Part shown: positions 1 to 10,030 of the stretch, piece after piece
Layout: the number at the start of each line of letters is the position of its first letter
How positions within the stretch are numbered: position 1 is the stretch's first letter
Source: Paraburkholderia metrosideri
Lineage (GTDB): Bacteria; Pseudomonadota; Gammaproteobacteria; Burkholderiales; Burkholderiaceae
DNA length: 64,000 nucleotides
Assembly (NCBI RefSeq): GCF_904848625.1
Contig: NZ_CAJHCP010000008.1
Location: 310,001 to 374,000, forward strand
Direction of reading: 5' to 3'
Notes under the pieces: generated by a model
Told to the model about the DNA's origin: nothing
The model's database searches: none
The model's input: the letters and a program-made list of their open reading frames with translations, nothing else
Made by a program: the position numbers and the translations under genes

Positions 1-240
1 GACGGCGGGCACCTCGGCGGCAATCCCTTGCGCGAGCCGGATCTTGAATTCCCGAAACCCGGAAAAGCCCAGCGCATGACAGAACCGCGCAATGGTCGGC
101 TGACTCACGCCCGCGCGCGCGGCGACTTCCGTCATCGACAGGTCGAGCACTTCGCGCGGCGCCTCGATCACGTAATCGGCCAGCTTGCGCTCGGACGGCC
201 GCAACTGGTCGCGCATCTCTTCCACCTGAGACAGCATCAT
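1..240 (-). CDS. hexR: HexR-type RpiR-family regulator, N-terminal part (cut by window edge)
   Basis: The minus-strand frame starts at ATG 240 and runs off the left edge; 80 codons are visible. The N-terminus (MMLSQVEEMRDQLRPSERKL) followed by a helix-turn-helix around the motif TEVAARAGVSQPTIARFCHA is typical of RpiR/HexR DNA-binding domains. The sugar-phosphate-binding SIS domain would lie outside the window. HexR represses Entner-Doudoroff genes and releases DNA on binding KDPG. The gene is divergent from edd, and a dyad resembling a HexR site overlaps its own predicted -35 box, which suggests autoregulation. In many Burkholderia a similar domain is fused to glucokinase; here the start follows AT-rich promoter-like DNA, so no N-terminal fusion is seen. 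RpiR family is near certain; HexR identity is inferred from context. Confidence 0.85.
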   Translation of the reverse strand, partial: MMLSQVEEMRDQLRPSERKLADYVIEAPREVLDLSMTEVAARAGVSQPTIARFCHALGFSGFREFKIRLAQGIAAEVPAV

Positions 241-273
241 TGGAAAACTCGCACTATGCTGAAGAATGCGTGG

Positions 274-302
274 ACTATAGCTGATTGCGTAAGAAGGTAC
301 AA
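274..302 (-). promoter_or_regulatory. Predicted hexR promoter with overlapping HexR-like operator
   Basis: On the minus strand a -35 TTGTAC (302-297) and a -10 TATAGT (279-274) are separated by exactly 17 bp, about 35 bp upstream of the hexR ATG. The dyad TGTAGTTTTTGTACC (minus strand, 310-296) overlaps the -35 box. It agrees at about 12 of 15 positions with the known proteobacterial HexR consensus TGTARTwwwAYTACA. The -35 itself is weak (3/6), so the promoter is an inference. Confidence 0.55.
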
Positions 303-418
303 AAACTACATATTTTGGGCTAGGTGTTATCCCTAGGTTTGATTAAATAAGCGCTGAGTGCTATCCAGTAAGGCGCTCAGCGATATTTAACGATGTGGCG
401 CTGCAACAGGAAACGGCG

Positions 419-447
419 TTGCGATCGTGTAGTTTTTCTACTAAGAT
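419..447 (+). promoter_or_regulatory. Predicted edd promoter with HexR-like operator in the spacer
   Basis: TTGCGA (419-424) and TAAGAT (442-447) are separated by 17 bp and lie about 110 bp upstream of the edd start. The spacer contains the dyad TGTAGTTTTTCTACT (428-442), which fits the HexR consensus at about 13 of 15 positions. It matches the site upstream of hexR at 12 of 13 core positions when that site is read on the minus strand. A repressor bound here would occlude the promoter. Both hexamers are only 4/6 to consensus. Confidence 0.6.
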
Positions 448-556
448 GGCGTCGTCGGTTGAACCGACGCCCCCGCGATACCTACCTGGCAAAGTGCATG
501 TGCGCCTCGGGCACCTGAGCACCGTAAGCACGATAGCCAGCGACGAAGGAGCTCCG

Positions 557-2494
<1,938 letters not shown>

Positions 2495-2520
2495 GTGTTG
2501 CTGAAACAAGGAGTCAGACT

Positions 2521-3162
2521 ATGACGGCGAAAACAGTAAGCGATATCGTGCGCCTCGGCCCGGTGATCCCGGTGCTCGCATTCGACACGGTCGAACAGGG
2601 CGAACACGTGTCGCGCGCACTGCATGCGGGCGGCGTGAAGGTACTGGAAATCACGTTGCGCACCGCAGCCGGCCTGGAAGCGATCGAACGCGCAAGTCAG
2701 CTGGCCGAAGACATCGTGGTCGGCGTCGGCACGATCACGAAGCCCGAGCACTGCGCTCAGGCGAAGAAGGCGGGCGCGCAGTTCGGCGTGTCGCCAGGCT
2801 TGACCCGGGACATGCATCAGGCATCGCTGGATGCGGGTCTGCCGCTGCTGCCGGGCGTGATGACGCCGACCGACATCATCACCGCGCTCGAACTCGGCTA
2901 CGAAATCGTCAAGTTCTTCCCGGCGCAGCAAGCCGGTGGCGTGCCAATGTTGCAGGCCTTCCACGGCCCGTTCCCGACGCTGAAGTTCTGCCCGACGGGC
3001 GGCATCACCGCGGAAACGGCCACGCATTTCCTGTCGCTGCCGAACGTGGTGTGCGTCGGCGGATCGTGGTTGACGCCGAAGGCCGCGCTGGCCGCCGGCA
3101 ACTGGGACGAAGTCACGCGTCTTGCGCGTGCTGCCAGTCAACTGGCCGCGCCGGCGCATTGA
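2521..3162 (+). CDS. eda: KDPG aldolase
   Basis: Class I aldolase that splits KDPG to pyruvate and glyceraldehyde-3-phosphate, the last specific step of the Entner-Doudoroff pathway. The 213-residue TIM-barrel protein carries the Schiff-base lysine in IVKFFPA (Lys131), the catalytic glutamate in LEITLRT (Glu43), and the phosphate-binding PTGGI segment. AAGGAG precedes the ATG. It is the second gene of the edd-eda operon; a strong hairpin with a T-run at 3238-3287 ends the transcript. Length is normal for the family. Confidence 0.97.
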   Translation: MTAKTVSDIVRLGPVIPVLAFDTVEQGEHVSRALHAGGVKVLEITLRTAAGLEAIERASQLAEDIVVGVGTITKPEHCAQAKKAGAQFGVSPGLTRDMHQASLDAGLPLLPGVMTPTDIITALELGYEIVKFFPAQQAGGVPMLQAFHGPFPTLKFCPTGGITAETATHFLSLPNVVCVGGSWLTPKAALAAGNWDEVTRLARAASQLAAPAH

Positions 3163-3237
3163 ATCTGACGCAGATACTTTAGTTGCCGTCAGGTGACCTT
3201 AGTCGCCATTCGTCGCCGGATCACGGTCCGGCGTCAG

Positions 3238-3287
3238 GGAGCCTCGCCGATACAGCCGCTCAGGTTGTAACGCCGAGGCTCCTTTTT
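3238..3287 (+). terminator. Rho-independent terminator of edd-eda
   Basis: Perfect 9-bp arms GGAGCCTCG (3238-3246) and CGAGGCTCC (3274-3282) enclose a 27-nt loop and are followed by TTTTT. It lies 76 bp after the eda stop. The rest of 3163-3459 shows no gene. Confidence 0.8.
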
Positions 3288-3459
3288 GTTACGAGCGTCC
3301 GTTTTGTGCCCTTTTGGCGCGCGCTTTCGGATAACAAACAGTAAAATTCAGCGTCCGCGCGGCCAGCCGGGTTTCCAGGGCATCGCGCAGATTGCCGTGA
3401 GACGAAGCGTTGGCTGCGGGTTCTGCACTCTGAGTCAATAACGAAAAAGGAGGGGCTTC

Positions 3460-4857
3460 ATGGAAGCTGTCCACGGCAGCATGCTGCTGGTCATCGCGGT
3501 GATCGCCATCGCATTGCTGATCCTGCTGATCACGCGCTACAAGGTTTATCCGTTTCTCGTTCTGATCATCGTGTCGCTGCTGCTGGGTCTTGCAGCAGGC
3601 ATGCCGATGGCCACAATCGTCAAATCGTTCGAAACCGGCAACGGCAATACGCTCGGGCACATTGCCATTGTGGTCGGGCTGGGCACGATGCTCGGCAAGA
3701 TGATGGCCGAGTCGGGCGGCGCGGAGCGCATCGCCACGACACTGATCGACTTCTTCGGCGAAAAACATATTCACTGGGCAATGATGGTCGTCGCGGTGAT
3801 CGTCGGCTTGCCGGTGTTCTTCGAAGTCGGCTTCGTGCTGCTGATTCCGATCGCGTTCAACGTCGCGAAACGCACCAATAAATCGCTGCTGCTGGTCGGT
3901 TTGCCGATGGTCGCGGGTCTGTCCGTCGTGCACGGGCTGTTGCCGCCGCACCCCGCCGCGATGCTCGCGGTGCAGGCATATCACGCGGATATCGGTCGCA
4001 CGATTGCGTATGGGTTGATCATCGGGATTCCGACTGCGATCGTCGCCGGTCCGCTGTTTGCGTTGCTGATCAGCCGCTATATCAAGCTGCCGAAAGAAAA
4101 CGCGCTGGCCGCACAGTTTCTGCGTGACGACGATAAAAACGGCGATGCGGCGAAAACCGGTGCCCAGAACAACGCACCCAAGCGCGAACTGCCGAGCTTC
4201 GGCATCACGCTGTTCACGGTGCTGTTGCCGGTGATCCTGATGCTGGTCGGTAGCTGGGCCGACCTCGTATTCACACCGAAGACCTTGCCGAACGATCTGC
4301 TGCGCTTCTTCGGCAACTCGGACGTCGCGCTGCTGACGGCCGTGATCGTCAGCTTCTGGACCTTCGGCGCACGTCAGGGCTTCACGCGCGACCAGATCCA
4401 GAAGTTCTGCGGCGAGTGTCTTGCGCCGATCGCGGGCATCACGCTGATCGTCGGTGCGGGCGGCGGCTTTGGCCGCGTGCTGATGGATAGCGGCATCTCG
4501 AAGGAAATCGTCAATGTGGCGACGGCGGTGCATATGTCGCCGCTGCTGTTCGGCTGGCTCGTCGCGGCGCTGATCCGCCTCGCAACCGGCTCGGCGACGG
4601 TGGCCATGACGACCGCCTGCGGCATCGTCGCGCCGATCGCGGCGGCCGGCGGCGTTCACGCCGAGCCGGAACTGCTGGTGCTGGCCACCGGCTCGGGCTC
4701 GCTGATCTTCTCGCACGTGAACGACGGCGGTTTCTGGCTGATCAAGGAATACTTTGGTATGACGGTGGGGCAGACCTTCAAGACATGGTCGCTCCTCGAG
4801 ACCATCATCTCGCTGATGGGTTTGGGCTTGACCTTCGCGCTAGCGGCGGTCGTGTAA
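3460..4857 (+). CDS. gntP: Gluconate:H+ symporter, GntP family
   Basis: Inner-membrane permease importing gluconate. The 465-residue protein is almost entirely hydrophobic, with about 12-14 membrane segments. Family hallmarks include the charged motif GGAERIATTLIDFFGEKH, a PVFFEVGFVLLIPIAF segment, HGLLPPHPA near residue 165, and a C-terminal SLIFSHVNDGGFWLIKEYFG block. A strong RBS (AAAGGAGG) precedes ATG 3460. gntK follows with its Shine-Dalgarno overlapping the gntP stop codon, so the two are translationally linked. Substrate preference within GntP (gluconate versus a related sugar acid) is inferred from gntK and edd-eda next door. Confidence 0.93.
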   Translation: MEAVHGSMLLVIAVIAIALLILLITRYKVYPFLVLIIVSLLLGLAAGMPMATIVKSFETGNGNTLGHIAIVVGLGTMLGKMMAESGGAERIATTLIDFFGEKHIHWAMMVVAVIVGLPVFFEVGFVLLIPIAFNVAKRTNKSLLLVGLPMVAGLSVVHGLLPPHPAAMLAVQAYHADIGRTIAYGLIIGIPTAIVAGPLFALLISRYIKLPKENALAAQFLRDDDKNGDAAKTGAQNNAPKRELPSFGITLFTVLLPVILMLVGSWADLVFTPKTLPNDLLRFFGNSDVALLTAVIVSFWTFGARQGFTRDQIQKFCGECLAPIAGITLIVGAGGGFGRVLMDSGISKEIVNVATAVHMSPLLFGWLVAALIRLATGSATVAMTTACGIVAPIAAAGGVHAEPELLVLATGSGSLIFSHVNDGGFWLIKEYFGMTVGQTFKTWSLLETIISLMGLGLTFALAAVV

Positions 4858-4867
4858 GGAGTTTTTG

Positions 4868-5362
4868 ATGATTTTGATCGCAATGGGCGTGTCGGGCGCC
4901 GGCAAATCGAAGATTGGCGAAATGCTGGCAGAGCGCCTGCACTGCGCATTCACCGACGGCGACGCGTTCCACAGCGCCGCCAACAAGGAAAAGATGCATC
5001 ACGGCATTCCTCTCACCGACGAGGACCGTTGGCCGTGGCTGAAGACCATTCGCGCGGCGATTGAAGAAAAGCAGACTGCGGGCGAGACGGCGGTGTTCAC
5101 CTGTTCGTCGTTGAAGCGTTCGTATCGCGACGTGTTGCGTGATGCCGATAAGGACGTGTGCTTCGTTTATCTGAAGGGCACGCGTGAAGTGCTCGAAGAG
5201 CGTTTGACGACGCGCACCGGACACTTCTTCGATCCGTCGCTGCTGCAAAGCCAACTCGATACGCTCGAAGAGCCGGGCTCGGATGAAGCGATCACGGTGA
5301 GCATCGAGTTGACGCCTGAAGAGATCGTCGACGACGTGCTCAAGCAGGTCGAGCAGCGGTGA
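4868..5362 (+). CDS. gntK: Gluconokinase
   Basis: ATP-dependent kinase converting gluconate to 6-phosphogluconate. The 164-residue P-loop protein carries GVSGAGKS at residues 7-14, the substrate motif TDGDAFHSAANKEKM, and SSLKRSYRDVLR, all typical of GntK. ATG 4868 is preferred to the TTG just before it because TAAGGAG (4855-4861, overlapping the gntP stop) is then 6 nt upstream. Together with gntP and edd-eda it completes a gluconate-to-triose route in one locus. Confidence 0.96.
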   Translation: MILIAMGVSGAGKSKIGEMLAERLHCAFTDGDAFHSAANKEKMHHGIPLTDEDRWPWLKTIRAAIEEKQTAGETAVFTCSSLKRSYRDVLRDADKDVCFVYLKGTREVLEERLTTRTGHFFDPSLLQSQLDTLEEPGSDEAITVSIELTPEEIVDDVLKQVEQR

Positions 5363-5390
5363 GTTCGCTGACTCGCTCGTTGTAGAGATG

Positions 5391-5423
5391 TAAAAAAGCC
5401 GCTCCCAGGAGCGGCTTTTTTTA
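5391..5423. terminator. Bidirectional terminator between gntK and purB
   Basis: AGCCGCTCC (5397-5405) and GGAGCGGCT (5408-5416) form a tight hairpin flanked by an A-run on the left and a T-run on the right. It can end gntK on the plus strand and purB on the minus strand. Confidence 0.9.
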
Positions 5424-5470
5424 TGCGTTGCCTCGTGTGAAACGAGGCGGCCATTTAAAAGCGTGCGCGT

Positions 5471-6859
5471 TCAGGCGATCCGCTTGGCCAGTTCCACGGC
5501 CTTGCCGATATATGAACCCGGCGTCATCGCGAGCAAACGATCTTTCGCGTCTTGCGGAATCGCAAGACCCGTCACGAACGTTTGCAGCGCTTCACGCGTG
5601 ATGCCCTTGCCGCGCGTCAACTCCTTCAACTGCTCGTACGGGTTCTCGATGCCGTAACGGCGCATCACGGTTTGCACCGGCTCAGCCAGCACTTCCCAGC
5701 AGTTATCGAGGTCTTCGTTCAGACGCTGTGCGTTCACTTCGAGCTTGTCGAGACCGCGGATCAGCGAGTCGTAGGCGAGCAGCGAGTAACCGAACGCGAC
5801 GCCCATGTTGCGCAGCACCGTCGAGTCGGTCAGGTCACGCTGCCAGCGCGACACCGGCAGCTTGTCCGCGAGGTGACGCAGCGTGGCGTTTGCCAGGCCG
5901 AGGTTACCTTCGGAGTTTTCGAAGTCGATCGGATTGACCTTGTGCGGCATCGTCGACGAACCGATTTCACCGGCCTTCGTGCGTTGCTTGAAGTAGCCGA
6001 CCGAGATGTAGCCCCACACGTCGCGGTCCAGATCCAGCAGGATCGTGTTGGTCCGCGACAGCGCGTCGAACAGTTCGGCCATGTAGTCGTGCGGCTCGAT
6101 CTGGATCGTGTACGGATTGAACGTGAGCTTCAGGCGCTGTTCGACGACTTCGCGCGAGAACGCTTCCCAGTCGAATTCCGGATACGCGGACAGATGCGCA
6201 TTGAAGTTGCCGACCGCGCCGTTCATCTTGCCGAGCAGTTCGACCTTCGCGACGCGGTCGATCGCGCGTTCGAGGCGCGCGGCGACGTTGGCGATTTCCT
6301 TGCCGAGCGTGGTCGGGCTGGCCGGCTGGCCGTGCGTGCGCGACAACATCGGCTGCTCGGCATGAGCGTGGGCCAGTGCAACGAGGCGCTGATGCACCGA
6401 GCGCAGCGCCGGCAGAATCACGTGCTCGCGTGCGCCGGCCAGCATCAAACCGTGCGACGTGTTGTTGATGTCTTCCGACGTGCACGCGAAGTGGATGAAC
6501 TCGCTCGCGCGTTCCAGTTCTTCCTGACCCTTGACCGACTCCTTCAGCCAGTACTCGACCGCTTTCACGTCGTGATTCGTCACGCGCTCGATTTCCTTGA
6601 TGCGCGCGGCGTCGTGCGCGGTGAAGCGCTCGGCCAGTTGCAGCAGGAATTGTTCGGACGCTTCGGAAAAACGCGGCACTTCGGCGAACCCGGCGCGCGA
6701 CAGGGCGATCAGCCAGTGGATTTCAACCGTCACGCGATTGCGCATGAAAGCGGATTCCGAGAGCCAGTCGCGCAGGGCTTCGGTTTTCGACGCGTAACGG
6801 CCGTCGAGCGGGGAGAGCGCGTTGAGCGCGAACAGGGTGTCGGGGCGGGTGTCGGACAT
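5471..6859 (-). CDS. purB: Adenylosuccinate lyase
   Basis: Cleaves SAICAR to AICAR and adenylosuccinate to AMP plus fumarate in purine synthesis. The 462-residue protein has the fumarase/ASL superfamily signature GSSTMPHKVNP starting at Gly300, the SRTHGQPASPTT histidine region, and TSEDINNTSHGLM. Length matches the E. coli-type PurB. It stands alone, convergent with gntK. No strong Shine-Dalgarno precedes ATG 6859, but family alignment (the segment ALNALSPLDGRY) supports this start. Confidence 0.97.
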   Translation of the reverse strand: MSDTRPDTLFALNALSPLDGRYASKTEALRDWLSESAFMRNRVTVEIHWLIALSRAGFAEVPRFSEASEQFLLQLAERFTAHDAARIKEIERVTNHDVKAVEYWLKESVKGQEELERASEFIHFACTSEDINNTSHGLMLAGAREHVILPALRSVHQRLVALAHAHAEQPMLSRTHGQPASPTTLGKEIANVAARLERAIDRVAKVELLGKMNGAVGNFNAHLSAYPEFDWEAFSREVVEQRLKLTFNPYTIQIEPHDYMAELFDALSRTNTILLDLDRDVWGYISVGYFKQRTKAGEIGSSTMPHKVNPIDFENSEGNLGLANATLRHLADKLPVSRWQRDLTDSTVLRNMGVAFGYSLLAYDSLIRGLDKLEVNAQRLNEDLDNCWEVLAEPVQTVMRRYGIENPYEQLKELTRGKGITREALQTFVTGLAIPQDAKDRLLAMTPGSYIGKAVELAKRIA

Positions 6860-7352
6860 GATGGAGGCGTGAGCGCTGAAAGAGCGGAGAAACTGCGGGA
6901 AGCGCGAATTTTACCACTGGACGGTGTGAGTCCTGATTTTGCGCCGATGCTTACGTGGGGGCGAGTCCGGCTGGGTGCTGGCCGCCGGAAACGGCGAGGG
7001 CGGCAGGCGGAAGCACGACGGAAGACGCGAGAGGCCGCTCGAGCGAAGCGCGCGACGCGCGGAAGGCAGGGTGGGCACGCCGCCCGCGCGCGAGGAGGCA
7101 TGGCAGAGCGCGGCGGGCCCCGTAAGCGCAAGCGCAAGCGCAGCGGGCAGCTGACGCGATACCGCCGCTGAGTACGCGCAGCATGGGTGGCACCCAGTTC
7201 GACACGGCCACCTGCGTAACCGGTCTTGTCGGGACAAACGAGATTCGCGTGGCTCGACCGAAGCGCGCAAACACGTCGCCATCCCGCCAGCCTCGCCCCG
7301 CATCACCCTCTAGAATGCTGACTTCTCCCCACCCGCCGGCAGCAGGACTCGC
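6860..7352. other. GC-rich intergenic region without a supported gene
   Basis: About 490 bp between purB and a LysR gene. Every frame here is low-complexity Arg/Ala/Gly-rich with no family resemblance. A short tandem repeat, AAGCGC three times (7124-7141), sits in the middle. A TAGAAT element around 7310-7316 may be the -10 box of the LysR gene about 40 bp downstream. Confidence 0.6.
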
Positions 7353-8312
7353 ATGGAACTGAAATGGCTCGAAGACTTCGTTTCGCTCGCGGAAACGCGT
7401 AGTTTCAGCCGCTCGGCCGAACTGCGTCACGTCACGCAGCCCGCGTTTTCGCGGCGTATTCAGGCTTTGGAAGCGTGGCTAGGCACGGAGTTGATCGACC
7501 GCTCGGTCTATCCGACGCGACTCACGGCGGCCGGTCAGGTGTTCAACGAGCAGGCGCTCGCGATGCTGTCGCAGTTTCACGAGGCCCGCGCATTACTACG
7601 CGGCCACACGGCGACGCCGCAGGCGACGATCGAGTTCGCGGTACCACACACGCTGTCGCTGACTTATTTTCCGCGCTGGTTGCAGCGGATCGAAGCGCAA
7701 ATGGGCCCGATCCACACGCGTCTGCGCGCGTTGAACGTGCACGACGCGGCTTTATCGTTGGTGGAAGGCGGCTGCGATCTGATGATGGGCTATCACCATC
7801 CCAGCCACCCGGTTGCGCTCGACCCGGGCCGCTACGACATGCTGACGCTCGGCAACGAGCCGATTAGTCCGTTCTCCGCGCCGGCCCGCGCGGGTCGTCC
7901 GCGTCACACGTTGCCGGGTACGCCGGATGCGCCCACGCCGTATCTGTCCTACACGCCGAACGCGTATCTCGGACGCATGACCGAAGTGATCCTCGCGAAC
8001 GCACCGGCGCGCTTGTATCTGGATCGGCTCTATGAAACGGACATGGCCGAAGGGCTCAAAGCGATGGCGCTGGCCGGCCACGGCATTGCGTTCCTGCCGC
8101 ACAGCGCGGTGGAAGATGCGGTCGCCGACGGCAAGCTGATCCGCCTCGATCGCGCGACGCGCGGCACGCCGGAAGGACAGCTCACGCTGACCATGGAGAT
8201 CCGCCTCTATCGCGACAAGCTCGCCGCCAAAAGCGACGATGCGCGCCAGGTACTCGTGCGTCAGTTGTGGGACGTGGTATCCGAAGAACTACGGCAAAAC
8301 ACGGCCCGATAA
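7353..8312 (+). CDS. LysR-family transcriptional regulator, HypT-like
   Basis: LysR-type regulator of 319 residues: winged helix-turn-helix in residues 1-60 (SFSRSAELRHVTQPAFSRRI), then a substrate-binding domain. The start MELKWLEDF, the QPAFSRRIQALE helix, an early SLSL segment of the effector domain, and the later YLGRM and GHGIAFLPHSAVE motifs resemble HypT (YjiE), the hypochlorite-responsive regulator of E. coli. The conserved redox methionines were not verified. It lies 135 bp upstream of a glutamate dehydrogenase on the same strand, and a dyad with T-N11-A geometry (8352-8370) lies between them, so control of that gene is plausible but inferred. Confidence 0.85.
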   Translation: MELKWLEDFVSLAETRSFSRSAELRHVTQPAFSRRIQALEAWLGTELIDRSVYPTRLTAAGQVFNEQALAMLSQFHEARALLRGHTATPQATIEFAVPHTLSLTYFPRWLQRIEAQMGPIHTRLRALNVHDAALSLVEGGCDLMMGYHHPSHPVALDPGRYDMLTLGNEPISPFSAPARAGRPRHTLPGTPDAPTPYLSYTPNAYLGRMTEVILANAPARLYLDRLYETDMAEGLKAMALAGHGIAFLPHSAVEDAVADGKLIRLDRATRGTPEGQLTLTMEIRLYRDKLAAKSDDARQVLVRQLWDVVSEELRQNTAR

Positions 8313-8351
8313 CCTGCGTTGTCACGACGCGAATTTGCGCCTTTCCGAACG

Positions 8352-8370
8352 TTATGCAAAAAAAACATAA
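8352..8370. promoter_or_regulatory. Candidate LysR operator upstream of gdhA
   Basis: TTATG (8352-8356) and CATAA (8366-8370) form an inverted repeat around a 9-nt A-rich spacer, with the T-N11-A arrangement usual for LysR regulators. It lies about 78 bp before the gdhA start and downstream of a LysR gene. Confidence 0.4.
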
Positions 8371-8447
8371 ACGGATAAGGAAACGGCATTGGATTTCAAA
8401 ACGGCGTTTTTCGACAATGCACGTATTCGATCAACGCCGGAGCGTTC

Positions 8448-9761
8448 ATGTCTTCCCAGCAGCCAGCCGCACAATCCGCATCATCGTTGCACTCGGTTCC
8501 CTCCTACCTCAATAGCGAAGACCTCGGCCCGTGGGGCAACTACCTGCGTCAGGTCGACCGCGTCGCGCCGTACCTCGGCTCGCTGTCCCGCTGGCTCGAA
8601 ACCCTCAAGCGTCCGAAGCGCATTCTGATCGTCGACGTGCCTATCGAACTCGATAACGGCACGGTCGCGCACTTCGAAGGCTACCGTGTGCAGCACAACG
8701 TATCGCGCGGTCCGGGTAAGGGCGGTGTGCGTTATCACCAGGACGTGACGCTGTCGGAAGTGATGGCGCTGTCTGCGTGGATGTCGGTGAAGAATGCTGC
8801 GGTGAACGTGCCGTACGGCGGCGCGAAGGGCGGTATCCGGGTCGATCCGCGCACCTTGTCGCGTGGTGAGCTGGAGCGCATGACGCGCCGCTACACGAGC
8901 GAAATCGGCATCATCATCGGACCGAATACCGACATCCCTGCGCCGGACGTGAACACGAACGAGCAGATCATGGCGTGGATGATGGACACGTACTCGATGA
9001 ACCAGGGCCAAACGGCCACCGGCGTCGTGACCGGCAAGCCGATCACGCTCGGCGGTTCGCTGGGCCGCCGCGAAGCGACCGGCCGCGGCGTGTTCGTGGT
9101 GGGTAGCGAAGCGGCACGCCGCGTCGGCCTCGATATCGAAGGTGCGCGCATTGCGGTGCAAGGTTTCGGTAACGTCGGCGGGATCGCTGCGCGTCTGTTC
9201 CAGGAAGCGGGCGCCAAAGTGGTTGCGGTGCAGGATCACACTGGATCGCTGTACAAGTCGACGGGTATCGACGCCGGCGCATTGCTCGAACACGTTGCGA
9301 AGACGGGCGGCGTGGGCGGTTTCGCGGAAGCGGACGCCGTAACGAATGAAGAATTCTGGACGGTCGAATCGGACATTCTGATTCCGGCTGCGCTTGAAAA
9401 TCAGATCACCGAAAAGAACGCCGGCAAGATCAGGACGAAGATCGTCGTGGAAGGCGCGAACGGCCCGACCACCACGGCAGCGGACGATATCCTGCACGAT
9501 CGCGGCATCCTCGTGATTCCGGACGTGGTGGCGAACGCGGGCGGCGTGACGGTTTCGTACTTCGAATGGGTGCAGGACTTCTCGAGCTTCTTCTGGACGG
9601 AAGACGAAATCAACCAGCGTCTGGAGCGTGTGATGCGCGAAGCCTTTGCCGCCGTGTGGCAGGTGTCGAGCGAACAGAAAGTGTCGGTGCGCACGGCGGC
9701 GTTTATCGTCGCGTGTAAGCGGATTCTGGAAGCGCGCGAATTGCGCGGCCTGTATCCCTGA
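8448..9761 (+). CDS. gdhA: Glutamate dehydrogenase
   Basis: Interconverts glutamate and 2-oxoglutarate plus ammonia. The 437-residue protein has the glutamate-binding motif RGPGKGGVRYH, the catalytic-lysine motif VPYGGAKGG (Lys127), and a Rossmann fingerprint QGFGNVGG. The length and N-terminus (NYLRQVDRVAPYLG) resemble the catabolic, NAD-type hexameric enzymes of beta-proteobacteria, but cofactor choice cannot be settled by eye. It is followed by a weak terminator and then the gltIJKL importer, which places glutamate uptake and deamination side by side. The symbol denotes the family. Confidence 0.93.
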   Translation: MSSQQPAAQSASSLHSVPSYLNSEDLGPWGNYLRQVDRVAPYLGSLSRWLETLKRPKRILIVDVPIELDNGTVAHFEGYRVQHNVSRGPGKGGVRYHQDVTLSEVMALSAWMSVKNAAVNVPYGGAKGGIRVDPRTLSRGELERMTRRYTSEIGIIIGPNTDIPAPDVNTNEQIMAWMMDTYSMNQGQTATGVVTGKPITLGGSLGRREATGRGVFVVGSEAARRVGLDIEGARIAVQGFGNVGGIAARLFQEAGAKVVAVQDHTGSLYKSTGIDAGALLEHVAKTGGVGGFAEADAVTNEEFWTVESDILIPAALENQITEKNAGKIRTKIVVEGANGPTTTAADDILHDRGILVIPDVVANAGGVTVSYFEWVQDFSSFFWTEDEINQRLERVMREAFAAVWQVSSEQKVSVRTAAFIVACKRILEARELRGLYP

Positions 9762-9824
9762 TCCTTATGTCTGAACAACGGCCGGCCCGCCAACAAGCGG
9801 GTTTGCCGTCGATTCGTGGCTGAA

Positions 9825-9850
9825 CGCCGTCCACAAGACGGCGTGTTTTA
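9825..9850 (+). terminator. Probable terminator of gdhA
   Basis: CGCCGTC (9825-9831) and GACGGCG (9837-9843) form a 7-bp hairpin with a 5-nt loop, followed by TGTTTTA. A second smaller hairpin (CCCGC/GCGGG) lies just upstream near 9786-9801. The rest of 9762-10030 shows no gene. Confidence 0.6.
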
Positions 9851-10030
9851 CCTGGCGGGCGGCATCGTATTGGTGCCGTCCGCTTCGCGTATGCATAGTA
9901 GGTTGACCGGCCTGCTGCAAGTACTGTGAAAACCCTTAGCGGCGGCTGCGCAACAGCCGGGCATTTCTCAATACTTTCAGAATAATTACTTTGCTAAACT
10001 GGCGCCGGTTCTTGCCAAGGAGATCACAAG

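Noticed and set aside
5552..7171. 539-codon plus-strand frame opposite purB
   Set aside because: Composition is Arg/Val/His-rich antisense; purB is certain on the other strand.
6924..7180. Possible small basic proteins upstream of the HypT-like gene
   Set aside because: Low-complexity Arg/Ala-rich frames on both strands without a plausible RBS or conservation signal.
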